From Candidatus Gallipaludibacter merdavium (lineage in GTDB: Bacteria > Bacteroidota > Bacteroidia > Bacteroidales > Paludibacteraceae), in contig JADIMG010000106.1 of assembly GCA_017694875.1 (NCBI GenBank), forward strand, positions 1-36,574: a stretch of 36,574 nt of DNA, written 5' to 3'. Below, piece after piece: positions 8,839 through 16,942 of the stretch; within the stretch, counting starts at the first letter, position 1, and every line of letters begins with the position of its first letter. The translations under genes and the position numbers were made by a program. Below the pieces are notes generated by a model. The model did not search any database, was not told the origin of the DNA, and saw only the letters and a list, made by a program, of their open reading frames with translations.

Positions 8839-11112
8839 TTATTCTATGCTTTGCAAGCTAATGAAGTATAGATTCATTGAATCGCCTTTGGTAATTTCGT
8901 GACTGCCGGCAGACAGTTCTACTGTGACTATACCTTCAGAATCTGTAGTGTATTCTTCACCATCAATCTTGATCCCTTTCCCGCTTGCATCAAGTACAAG
9001 GGTCAATGTCATAGGTTCGGTAATGGTGAAAGTGATGCTGGTTGACGACTCAATTTTCAGGCAGTCGGTGTAGGTTACACCATTGACAGTTACACTGCCT
9101 TTGTTGTCTGAATAATTGCCGTCGATGGTAAAGGCATTGTTAGATGGTGTTTTGCCTGTGAAGTGGCAGGTTACACTACCGGATATTTCAATACCTCCTT
9201 CATTTCCACCGGTTTCTCCGCTGTCACCTCCTTCTCCAGGTTCGGTCGTACTGCCACCACCTTCTTCTCCAGGATCAGTAGTGCTACCACCTTGGTTTCC
9301 TGTATTGCTTTCTGCGCCATAACCGATGATACTTACCAAACTGCTGGTGTAGTTGGCAATGGCATTTTTAAGGGTTGTATTAACGCTATAATCAGCGTCA
9401 TCTGTTGCATTATTGAATGTCCAAGTAAAATCTCCTCCGTTCATGCGGCCCGCATTTGCCATCACGATAGATGGAACATTGTTGGCATCATCAGCAGTGT
9501 ATTCATATATTTTGCTGGCATCCGTATCAAAGTTGTTGTACGTATCTCCGCCCACTTTACATGTTACAGATGAAGGAACTTGTTCATCGCGTGTGCTTGC
9601 TTCATAAGCATCGAATTCTACATTGTTCTGTTGGTAGGTAACATAACTGAAATTACTGGAACATTCAGCAAATACGTTTCCGTAAGATTTAATCATACCT
9701 CCTGTTTCACCAGAGAATGTTCCTTCGCCATCGCCGGAAATATCGCTGCCTTGTAATGAAATCATCATTGGTTTATTGGTATTGCGGAAGTAATTGTTTT
9801 CTACAAAAATATCAGATCCGGTCGTCGCTCCGACACCATATTTTGAAACTCCATCAAAATAATTGTTATATACATGGACTGTCATGCAGCGTACACGTGG
9901 GTGACGGCTGTCAGTGTGGTCAAACCAATTGTGGTGATAGCTTATCCATTCTTCATTGTCACCGCCCATTCCGCAAAGTGACATCTTTCCACTATCCCAA
10001 AAATGTAAATATGAAAGTGTCATATAGCGTGTTCCGTATTTAAGATCTAATGAACCGTCTCCTTTGGCTTGGTCGCTGTCGCCACCTGTTTGTCCATAGA
10101 AAAAGTCAATGTTGTGCACCCAGCAGTTACTATTGCCATTTTCAAATGACAAACCATCATCCATGAAATCCATAATGGCAAAATTGCGAAGCTCAACACC
10201 AGTACAGTTTCGTATCAGAATTCCCCAGCCATGTATGGTAGCATCTTCTCCTATACCCTCAATGGTAATGGGCATATTGGAATACTCGTTTCTTCCTTTG
10301 ACCTGCAATCCTTCAGCGGAGCTGTCAAAGCGGTCCATGTCTTCAGCCTTGATGGTTCCGATGATACGCACACAAAGCGGAGCTGTTTCAGTTCCTTTCT
10401 GGTAAGCTTGGATAATATCTTGCAGTCCTGTGCGTGTTTCATTGTTTTTATCCACTTTAACTTCGCAGGTAACAGTTTTTGCTGTTTCTGCGGTGACATA
10501 GATAACTTTAGCATTGGATTTAAGTGTTCCATCGTTGTTGTAGGCACCAATGCCTCCTTCATATCCGAAATGAGCGAAACCGCTTCTGTCGTGTGCTATG
10601 GCAGTGAAGTTTGTAGTTTCTATGGCTGTTGTGGCTATTTCTTCTCCTTCTGCATCGACTCCAACAATCTTGAAATTGTATTCGCCAGCTGCCAATCCCA
10701 CCATATCAGCGCGGCCGTAGCTGCCATAGCTGCGTACCAGCATGCCGTCCAGTTTCTGATAGTTATCTGCTGTTTCGTTAGCTTTCTTGTAGTATACATT
10801 ATATTGGTTGACGCCGTCGAGTAATTCGAATTCAACATAACCGGCTTCGAACCAGCCTCCGACCTCAATGATTTGAATCTGTTCAGATGATACTTTCTGG
10901 AAATAGATGCGGAATAGTTCAGAGTCATCATAGTTGGTGGCACCATTTGCCTGATTGACGGTGACGGTAGAGCTGTTGAAGTTTACACTATTTACTTCTG
11001 TTGTTTTGTAACTAGTTGTGCTGCCATCTTTTTTTGTTACATGCATACGGTTCTGAGCTGTGATGCAAAGAACGTTTGCCATAATGAGAATGAGTGATAA
11101 ATATTTTTTCAT
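8839..11112 (-). CDS. Secreted pectate lyase-like protein, polysaccharide lyase family 1 type
   Basis: 757-residue exported protein that should cleave pectin-type polyuronides by beta-elimination. A signal peptide (1-20) is followed by a short module with KKDGSTTSYKTTEVNSVNF, common at the N-terminus of secreted Bacteroidales proteins, and a fibronectin-like region (about 75-170). The parallel beta-helix spans about 175-600. It contains WVHNIDF (331-337), a calcium-site-like DGSLDLK (352-358), and RHPRVR (403-408) carrying the probable catalytic arginine. A Gly/Ser/Thr/Glu/Pro linker (602-641) with an 11-codon repeat leads to a C-terminal beta domain of about 115 residues, perhaps carbohydrate-binding. 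No type IX sorting domain is seen at its end. It starts 19 bases after the preceding small gene and is probably cotranscribed with it. Confidence 0.88.
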   Translation of the reverse strand: MKKYLSLILIMANVLCITAQNRMHVTKKDGSTTSYKTTEVNSVNFNSSTVTVNQANGATNYDDSELFRIYFQKVSSEQIQIIEVGGWFEAGYVEFELLDGVNQYNVYYKKANETADNYQKLDGMLVRSYGSYGRADMVGLAAGEYNFKIVGVDAEGEEIATTAIETTNFTAIAHDRSGFAHFGYEGGIGAYNNDGTLKSNAKVIYVTAETAKTVTCEVKVDKNNETRTGLQDIIQAYQKGTETAPLCVRIIGTIKAEDMDRFDSSAEGLQVKGRNEYSNMPITIEGIGEDATIHGWGILIRNCTGVELRNFAIMDFMDDGLSFENGNSNCWVHNIDFFYGQTGGDSDQAKGDGSLDLKYGTRYMTLSYLHFWDSGKMSLCGMGGDNEEWISYHHNWFDHTDSRHPRVRCMTVHVYNNYFDGVSKYGVGATTGSDIFVENNYFRNTNKPMMISLQGSDISGDGEGTFSGETGGMIKSYGNVFAECSSNFSYVTYQQNNVEFDAYEASTRDEQVPSSVTCKVGGDTYNNFDTDASKIYEYTADDANNVPSIVMANAGRMNGGDFTWTFNNATDDADYSVNTTLKNAIANYTSSLVSIIGYGAESNTGNQGGSTTDPGEEGGGSTTEPGEGGDSGETGGNEGGIEISGSVTCHFTGKTPSNNAFTIDGNYSDNKGSVTVNGVTYTDCLKIESSTSITFTITEPMTLTLVLDASGKGIKIDGEEYTTDSEGIVTVELSAGSHEITKGDSMNLYFISLQSIE
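9231..9296 (-). repeat. Tandem 33-bp repeat in the pectate lyase linker
   Basis: Two imperfect 33-bp units, anchored by CTTCTCCAGG at 9231 and 9264, encode STT(D/E)PGE-type 11-residue repeats of the interdomain linker. Such repeats change in copy number easily. Confidence 0.6.
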
Positions 11113-11131
11113 TGTACCAGTGTTCTTAAAG

Positions 11132-11572
11132 TTATTGTTTGATGAATTTTACTGATTCGGTGCCTATTTTTAGAATATAGACTCCTGTATTTAAGTCGTT
11201 TACATTAATGGAAAAACCTCCCTCTTCCGAACGCATCTGGTGCATGAGGCGTCCAGCCATATCATATATGCAAACCAATTGATTCCCAGCGCAATTTTCA
11301 ATGATTAATTCATCATGAACCATACGGTTTAAAATGTAGATGCTGTTATCAACAAGAGTACTAAGGGCGGGAAAAAGAACCTCTACCGTACTCATGTCGT
11401 ATGAGCTTTGAGTGCCATCCGAGAAATGGAGGATAGCATTGTCGCCATCAAAAGTCACACTCTCAACAGTAGTTGTAATTTCATTGCCATTTACTTTAAA
11501 TGAAGGACTACCAAATGCAGTGCAACACAGGCCTGCAAAGAAAATGAATAAAATAATAAATCTGCTTTTCAT
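11132..11572 (-). CDS. Small exported protein ending in a type IX secretion C-terminal sorting domain
   Basis: 146-residue protein, taking the ATG at 11572 because it gives a proper signal peptide (MKSRFIILFIFFAGLCCTAFG). A further start 11 codons upstream would put charged residues before the signal. After the signal comes a module of about 45 residues (FKVNGNEITTTVESVTF, FSDGTQSSYD) resembling the N-terminal module of the downstream lyase. The last ~70 residues look like a type A sorting domain: Y-D-M-A-G-R-L-M, then LNTGVYILKIG and a basic VKFIKQ end. Such domains direct export by the type IX machine and are usually removed on attachment to surface lipopolysaccharide. There is almost no cargo between signal and sorting domain. 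First gene of the lyase operon. Confidence 0.75.
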   Translation of the reverse strand: MKSRFIILFIFFAGLCCTAFGSPSFKVNGNEITTTVESVTFDGDNAILHFSDGTQSSYDMSTVEVLFPALSTLVDNSIYILNRMVHDELIIENCAGNQLVCIYDMAGRLMHQMRSEEGGFSINVNDLNTGVYILKIGTESVKFIKQ

Positions 11573-11998
11573 GTTTTTGTTGGGTTTAAACAATTCTGTT
11601 TGCAAAGTTCTGATAAATCATATTGTGAAATGTTGATTATTTGATGGTTTTATGTGACCAAAATGTCATCTAAAAGTAGTTTGGAAAATAAGAAATGTAT
11701 ATATTGCCACCAAATGTTTCTTTTCTGTATACTTTTAACACAGTGCGATTTTTGCCGCTATTTCTATTATAGCTTATAGATTGTTACCTGTTTGGCAGAT
11801 AATCTGTGTTTATGTCGCCAATCTGTTGCTCGGGGCAATTTGTCTGTGGAATTTCAGCCTGTTTGCGAAGGGCAATCAATCGCTTGCATTCGAGAATTTG
11901 GAAAAATGTTACTACCTTTGCAGCCCATTTTCAAAGAACTGGAAATCTGACCAAACAAAGCGTCAGAGTAGCAAACACTAACTACAAAAAATGAAAGT
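11573..11998. other. Divergent intergenic region between sorting-domain protein and hydrogenase genes
   Basis: 426 bases separating divergent genes. The only element I can support is the hydrogenase -7 box. Short open frames on both strands (up to about 67 codons) lack recognisable features. No perfect TAnnTTTG was found for the leftward operon, which may therefore depend on another sigma factor or an activator. Confidence 0.5.
11889..11920 (+). promoter_or_regulatory. Promoter of the [FeFe] hydrogenase gene
   Basis: TACCTTTG at 11913-11920 is a consensus -7 box. TTCG at 11889-11892 lies 20 nt upstream as a weak -33. The implied 5' leader is about 70 bases. Confidence 0.55.
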
Positions 11999-13456
11999 AT
12001 GGCTTTTACCAACAATGTCATGATTGTTCGCCATGGTCTTTTGGCGCGATTGGTCAAAATGTGGAAAGAAGACAGGCTGGTCGAAGATATAGATCATTTG
12101 CCGATTAAGTTAAGTCCAAGAAATTCTAAAGTGCGTGGTCGGTGTTGTGTCCACAAAGAGCGTGCTGTATGGAAATATAAAATGTTTCCTCTGTTGGGAT
12201 TTGACATGAGTGATGAAAAAGATGAACTTACGCCTCTGTCACATTATGCTAAGGAAGCGATAACACGTAATGAAAATCCGAAAAAAAATTTGTTGTGTGT
12301 GATGGATGAAGCTTGTTCCAGTTGTGTGCAGGTGAATTATGAAATTACCAATCTGTGCCGTGGTTGTGTTGCCCGCAGCTGTTACATGAATTGTCCGAAA
12401 GATGCCATACATTTCAAGCCCAATGGACAGGCGACCATTAATCATGACAAATGTGTTTCTTGTGGCATTTGTCATCAAAGCTGCCCATATCATGCCATTA
12501 TTTATGTGCCTATTCCGTGTGAGGAGGTATGTCCGGTCAAGGCTATTTCCAAAGACGAGAACGGTGTGGAGCATATTGATGAGACGAAATGTATTTATTG
12601 TGGAAAATGTGTAAATGCATGTCCGTTTGGGGCTATATTTGAAATTTCACAGGTATTCGATATTTTGAATGGAATTAAAGACAAGAATCAGAGAATGGTT
12701 GCTTTGGTAGCTCCAGCTGTACTTTCCCAGTTTGAAACGACCTTGGAAAATGTTTATGGAGCGCTGAAGGAAATCGGTTTTGATGCTGTGGTTGAAGTGG
12801 CTTTGGGGGCCGATGAGACAACCCGTAGGGAGTCTGCTGAGTTGGTGGAAAAGCTGGAAGAAGGTCAGCCTTTTATGACAACCTCCTGCTGTCCTTCCTA
12901 TATTCAGTTGGCTGAAAAACATATTCCAGAACTTAAACCTTACATTTCGACAACGCGTTCTCCTATGTATTATGCTGCACAGATTGCAAAGGAACGTTAT
13001 CCGGATGCCAAAACGGTATTTATTGGCCCTTGTATAGCCAAAAGAAGGGAGGCGCAATATACAGAAACCGTTGATTATGTGATGACTTTTGAGGAGTTGG
13101 GTTCCATTTTCGATGGCATGGAGATTGATGTGAAGAACGTATCTCCCTTGCGTTTGGATAAGGAGGCCTATTTGGAAAGTCATGGATATGGACAGACTGG
13201 AGGTGTTTCTGGTGCTGTAAAGACATACCTCGGAAAGCCGGTTTCCACAACTTTGTTGAGCAATCTCAATAAAAAGAATATAGGACTTTTGCGGGCATAT
13301 GCGCGTACAGGAAAATGTCCTAATCAGTTTATTGAGGTAATGGCTTGTGAAGGTGGCTGTGTTACTGGCCCGTGTTCATGCATCAATAAGGATATTGCTC
13401 AAAAGAACTATGTGAAAGAGTTGGCAAAAATGGCTCAAGAACGAAGTCCAAAGTAA
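11999..13456 (+). CDS. Monomeric [FeFe] hydrogenase with N-terminal 4Fe-4S domains
   Basis: 485-residue iron-only hydrogenase, expected to reduce protons or oxidise H2 in an anaerobe's cytoplasm with ferredoxin-type electron carriers. The N-terminal half is cysteine-rich: C120-C132 cluster, CVSCGICHQSC (152-162), C174/C178, and CIYCGKCVNAC (198-208). The H-cluster motifs follow: L1 TTSCCPS (Cys297, Cys298), L2 IGPCIAKRREA (Cys345, a variant of MPCxxKxxE), and L3 MACEGGCVTGPCS (Cys450, Cys454). The L2/L3 variants and extra N-terminal cysteines suit the group B (ancestral-type) enzymes of Bacteroides-like anaerobes rather than the electron-bifurcating trimeric type. No NuoE/F-like partner or HydE/F/G maturase lies nearby. 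It stands alone between a promoter and a terminator. Confidence 0.92.
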   Translation: MAFTNNVMIVRHGLLARLVKMWKEDRLVEDIDHLPIKLSPRNSKVRGRCCVHKERAVWKYKMFPLLGFDMSDEKDELTPLSHYAKEAITRNENPKKNLLCVMDEACSSCVQVNYEITNLCRGCVARSCYMNCPKDAIHFKPNGQATINHDKCVSCGICHQSCPYHAIIYVPIPCEEVCPVKAISKDENGVEHIDETKCIYCGKCVNACPFGAIFEISQVFDILNGIKDKNQRMVALVAPAVLSQFETTLENVYGALKEIGFDAVVEVALGADETTRRESAELVEKLEEGQPFMTTSCCPSYIQLAEKHIPELKPYISTTRSPMYYAAQIAKERYPDAKTVFIGPCIAKRREAQYTETVDYVMTFEELGSIFDGMEIDVKNVSPLRLDKEAYLESHGYGQTGGVSGAVKTYLGKPVSTTLLSNLNKKNIGLLRAYARTGKCPNQFIEVMACEGGCVTGPCSCINKDIAQKNYVKELAKMAQERSPK

Positions 13457-13478
13457 TTTGTACACTCACTATTGCAAG

Positions 13479-13509
13479 GAAGTTGTCCAAATGGATGACT
13501 TCTTTTTTT
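13479..13509 (+). terminator. Intrinsic terminator after the hydrogenase gene
   Basis: A 10-bp stem with a 4-nt loop (GAAGTTGTCC paired with GGATGACTTC, two G-U pairs) ends at 13502 and is followed by seven Ts (13503-13509). It lies between convergent genes and its stem could also slow transcription from the other side. Confidence 0.85.
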
Positions 13510-13511
13510 GC

Positions 13512-14924
13512 CTAGTTGTCTTTGGGAATCAATTGTTTGATATCTTTGATTAGGCCCGGGTAAACTTTATGGAGTAGCAGGCAATAGCATGCAATACCAA
13601 TAGAAAGTTGGATGAGCAATTCAATGTATATGTGTGTGTTCAATATCCATCCGATGTTCCATATCAGACAGCTGACAATGATACCTATTCCCAAGGCAGG
13701 AATGACGGACTTCCATAGGACGTTCCATGAAAGGGACAATTCTTTTTTTGCCAAGTAAAGCCATGTAAAACCGATACCCCAATTTAAGATACCATAGGCA
13801 ATGATGCCTTGATAGATTCCGTATGAGGCAAAAACGAATAGTGTGGCTAGCATGCCTGTCTTTTTGATGAGTTCTATTCTGAATGTTATTCTACTCTTGC
13901 CGCGAGCATTTAACAGGTTGATACATAATAAATCACAAACGCATAATAGTTGAGCCCCGCATAATAATTGGAAATAGGGGACGGAAGAAATCCATTTTTC
14001 TCCTAATAATACACTAAAAAAGGGCTCTGACAATGTAATCAGGACACAGAAAACGGGAAGCGTCAGTAAGGCTGATTTATGTAATAGTTGGGTATAGAAG
14101 TTTTTAAGTCGTGTCGTGTTTTCATGCAATAAGGCAAAAATGTTATAGCTCACCCCATTCAATATGGAAATGAAGGTAAATTGTATTGTATCATTTTGTT
14201 TCTGTGCTTGGGAATAATATCCCGTATAGCTGATGGGGTAGAATTTTCCGATAAATGTAACGAATAAATTACTGAACAGTGCATTGAGTAGGCTGGTACC
14301 CATAAGGTTGATGCTGAAACGGCCTAATTGCCTGATAGGTTGAAGTGAGATATGACGGCTGGGTAGCCACTTAGTTACGAGAGAAAAACAACATAGGCGG
14401 AAGAAGTGATAGGTAACCTGTTGAGCAACCAATGCCCATACATTTTTATATACGTACGCAATGGTTATTCCGCATATACCGCTGATGAAGGTGGCAGTAA
14501 TGTTGCAAAAAGCAATGGAACGATAGTCCAGCTGTATTCCGAGTTGTGTGTGTTGTATCAGGTAGCCGGCATTGAAAAATAAGGCAAGGAAAAGGATGCG
14601 GATAATTGCCTTTAACTGTGGTTGTCCGAAGAAAATGCTTATATACGGTGCACTTAAATAGAGAATAATGTAAAGCAGGCTGGCAATGGCAAGGTTCATT
14701 ATCCATATGGATGTGAAATATCGGTTGTCTGCACCTTTTATACGGGCAACAGCCTGCCCGAATCCTCCTTCTACAAATACGTATGAAATACCGGCAAAAA
14801 GCATGATAATACCCATCAGGCCGAAATCTGAAGGGGATAGAATGCGTGCCAGCCAAATTCCAATGATAAGTTGCAGAGCTTGTTGCACTGTTCTGTCGGC
14901 AGCACTCCATGCCAGTGCATTCAT
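13512..14924 (-). CDS. Polysaccharide flippase/exporter of the MOP (Wzx-like) superfamily
   Basis: 470-residue membrane protein with about 12-14 hydrophobic segments, belonging to the polysaccharide biosynthesis transporter families that flip lipid-linked oligosaccharides across the inner membrane. The N-terminal signature LARILSPSDFGLMGI is typical. FGQAVARIKGADNRYFTSIWIMN and FSINLMGTSLLNALF follow, as in Wzx/lipopolysaccharide exporters. No glycosyltransferases surround it, so the substrate is unknown. It is last in the leuS-yitT-yitT transcript, 49 bases after the second YitT gene. The annotated ATG lies inside what looks like the usual N-terminal helix: the upstream frame reads NIYENIGRKA with no ATG, GTG or TTG before the stop. 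The start may therefore be non-standard. Confidence 0.85.
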   Translation of the reverse strand: MNALAWSAADRTVQQALQLIIGIWLARILSPSDFGLMGIIMLFAGISYVFVEGGFGQAVARIKGADNRYFTSIWIMNLAIASLLYIILYLSAPYISIFFGQPQLKAIIRILFLALFFNAGYLIQHTQLGIQLDYRSIAFCNITATFISGICGITIAYVYKNVWALVAQQVTYHFFRLCCFSLVTKWLPSRHISLQPIRQLGRFSINLMGTSLLNALFSNLFVTFIGKFYPISYTGYYSQAQKQNDTIQFTFISILNGVSYNIFALLHENTTRLKNFYTQLLHKSALLTLPVFCVLITLSEPFFSVLLGEKWISSVPYFQLLCGAQLLCVCDLLCINLLNARGKSRITFRIELIKKTGMLATLFVFASYGIYQGIIAYGILNWGIGFTWLYLAKKELSLSWNVLWKSVIPALGIGIIVSCLIWNIGWILNTHIYIELLIQLSIGIACYCLLLHKVYPGLIKDIKQLIPKDN

Positions 14925-14973
14925 GGCTTTGCGGCCGATATTCTCGTATATGTTGTTTGAGCTTGACGTGATG

Positions 14974-15927
14974 TTATTTTCCTTTTATCGCATCGAATCC
15001 TTCGCCATAAACACCGGCGGCAGCACTTTGTGATACAAAGGCGTGGGGGTCTATTTCTTTTACCAGTTTGAAGATGCGGGCAGATTCGCTTTTACGTACC
15101 AGAACTGTGATTACTTTGATGGGCCTTTTGGAATACCATCCCATTCCATCCAACAGGGTGACACCGCGATGGGCTTCCTGGTTGATGCGGTCAGCAATTT
15201 CTTCGTATTTTTGTGAGAAAATAAAGAATTGTACAGACTGGCGCACGCCATTCATATACATGTCGACACTGAAGGTAAGGACGGCCATATTAACCAAACC
15301 ATATATAATAGGTGTTACGCCATTGCCTATAAAATAGGATGTACTTATGATGACTACATCGCAATATAAAAGGATTCTTCCGAGAGTGATGCTCCTGTAT
15401 TTGTTGACAACAATGGCGATGATGTCTGTTCCTCCTGTACTGCCATTGTTTGTATATATAATGCCCAGACCGGTACCTGCCATAACACCACCTAGTATAC
15501 AGGCCAGTAAAGAATCGGTCTTGCTGAGAAACTGTCCCATTTCCGCTTCGGGCATGAATTTGAAGAGCAGTGTCATGAGTGTGACTCCATAAATGGTTCT
15601 AATACAGAATTTCATGCCCAATAGTTTGATGGCCACTATTAGCAATGAGGAGTTTAAAATCAGAAAGGATACCCATATGGGGATACCGTTTCCTTGGCCA
15701 AGTATATTTTCACTGATAAAGTAGATGATGGCACAGATACCCGTAGCGCCACCTCCGACAATTGTATAGGGGAGGAGTAAAGCTTTCCATGCAGACACAT
15801 ATAAGGTTACGCCGACGGCTATAAGTATGTATTCTTTAATCGATTTTTTTGTATCTGTTTTTTTGTTATTCGTGACAGATGCTGTTGTTTTTTTCATCGT
15901 ATTCTGGATGTTAGAAAGGTTATTCAT
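14974..15927 (-). CDS. YitT family membrane protein (copy 1)
   Basis: 317-residue integral membrane protein of the YitT family: five or six hydrophobic segments in a DUF161-type N-terminal half and a soluble DUF2179 domain at the C-terminus (about 225-317, [20 protein letters not shown]). Function is unknown across the family; transport is often assumed. Family hallmarks seen here are [25 protein letters not shown] and [17 protein letters not shown]. The N-terminal 29 residues are lysine- and threonine-rich and differ from copy 2. It is 84% identical without gaps to the gene just upstream (hand count over 288 residues). The gap to that gene is 55 bases, consistent with one transcript. Confidence 0.9.
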   Translation of the reverse strand: MNNLSNIQNTMKKTTASVTNNKKTDTKKSIKEYILIAVGVTLYVSAWKALLLPYTIVGGGATGICAIIYFISENILGQGNGIPIWVSFLILNSSLLIVAIKLLGMKFCIRTIYGVTLMTLLFKFMPEAEMGQFLSKTDSLLACILGGVMAGTGLGIIYTNNGSTGGTDIIAIVVNKYRSITLGRILLYCDVVIISTSYFIGNGVTPIIYGLVNMAVLTFSVDMYMNGVRQSVQFFIFSQKYEEIADRINQEAHRGVTLLDGMGWYSKRPIKVITVLVRKSESARIFKLVKEIDPHAFVSQSAAAGVYGEGFDAIKGK

Positions 15928-15982
15928 TTGATAATGTTTATATATGTGTTTGTGAATACGGCAATTATCTTATAACAACATG

Positions 15983-16942
15983 TTATTTCCCCTTTATTTT
16001 GTCGAATCCTTGACCATAAACCCCTGCTGCGGCACTTTGTGAAACGAATGCATCCGGGTCTATCTCCTTGACGAGTTTGAATATCCGTGATGATTCTCCT
16101 TTGCGGACCAATACGGTTATAACCTTTATCGGCTGTTTGGAGTACCAGCCTATTCCGTCCAAAAGTGTGACTCCACGATGTGCTTCCTGGTTGATGCGGT
16201 CAGCAATTTCTTCATGTTTATGCGAAAATATGAAGAATTGTACGGATTGTCGTACACCATTCATATACATGTCAACACTGAAACTTAAAACGGCCATATT
16301 GACTAGACCATAAATGATGGGTGTTACTCCGTTACCAATAAAATAGGATGTACTGATGATGACTACGTCGCAATAGAGTAAAATGCGTCCCAAAGGGATG
16401 GTTCTATATTTGTTGACTATCCAAGCAATGATGTCGGTTCCTCCTGTACTGCCCTGATTGGTGTAAGTAATGCCCAATCCGACACCGCACATGACGCCAC
16501 CCAGGATACAGGCTAGCAGCGTGTCTGTTTCACTGACAAACTGTCCTATCTCTGCTTGTGGCATAAAACGGAAGAGCAAGGTCATGAGGACTACTCCGTA
16601 GATGGTACGTATGCAAAACTTCAGACCTAACGTCTTGATTGCTATGACCAGCAGGACTGTATTGATGGTAAGAAAAGTGAGCCAAATGGGAATACCATTT
16701 CCTTTACCAAATAGGTTTTCTGTAATAAAATATACGATAGCGCTGATACCGGTGGCTGCACCACCTACTATGGTATATGGTAATAGCAACGCTTTCCAGG
16801 CAGTGACATATAAAGCAACTCCAAAAGTAATGAGAATATACTCTTTGATAGATATTAGAATCTTCTCAATCTTTTTTTTGCCTTCTGCTGGTGAACTTGT
16901 CGCTTCTTCCATGTTCGTATTTGTGGGTTTAGACTCGGTCAT
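15983..16942 (-). CDS. YitT family membrane protein (copy 2)
   Basis: 319-residue paralogue of the adjacent YitT gene, with the same membrane half and C-terminal DUF2179 domain. The start codon overlaps the leuS stop by 4 bases (ATGA type), showing translational coupling to leuS. Its cytoplasmic N-terminal tail (31 residues, Glu/Lys-rich) is unrelated to that of copy 1. Differences between copies concentrate in the membrane half (36 of 46); the DUF2179 half is nearly unchanged at protein level, although many silent changes separate the DNA. This argues for an old duplication under strong selection rather than recent conversion. Function unknown. Confidence 0.9.
   Translation of the reverse strand: MTESKPTNTNMEEATSSPAEGKKKIEKILISIKEYILITFGVALYVTAWKALLLPYTIVGGAATGISAIVYFITENLFGKGNGIPIWLTFLTINTVLLVIAIKTLGLKFCIRTIYGVVLMTLLFRFMPQAEIGQFVSETDTLLACILGGVMCGVGLGITYTNQGSTGGTDIIAWIVNKYRTIPLGRILLYCDVVIISTSYFIGNGVTPIIYGLVNMAVLSFSVDMYMNGVRQSVQFFIFSHKHEEIADRINQEAHRGVTLLDGIGWYSKQPIKVITVLVRKGESSRIFKLVKEIDPDAFVSQSAAAGVYGQGFDKIKGK

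Noticed and set aside
9190-9310. Repetitive DNA considered as a CRISPR or other array
   Set aside because: The units are in-frame coding repeats of a Gly/Thr/Glu/Pro linker in the lyase, with no spacers of uniform length. No CRISPR array or cas gene was seen in the window.
12647-13183. 178-codon frame antisense to the hydrogenase gene
   Set aside because: A shadow of the [FeFe] hydrogenase coding frame, with no domain and no promoter.
14446-14910. 154-codon frame on the same strand as the flippase
   Set aside because: An out-of-frame shadow of the flippase with many Cys/His residues; the flippase frame has clear transporter features.
14974-16942. YitT pair as an assembly duplication
   Set aside because: The two copies differ by many silent and non-silent changes and have unrelated N-terminal tails, so they are real paralogues.
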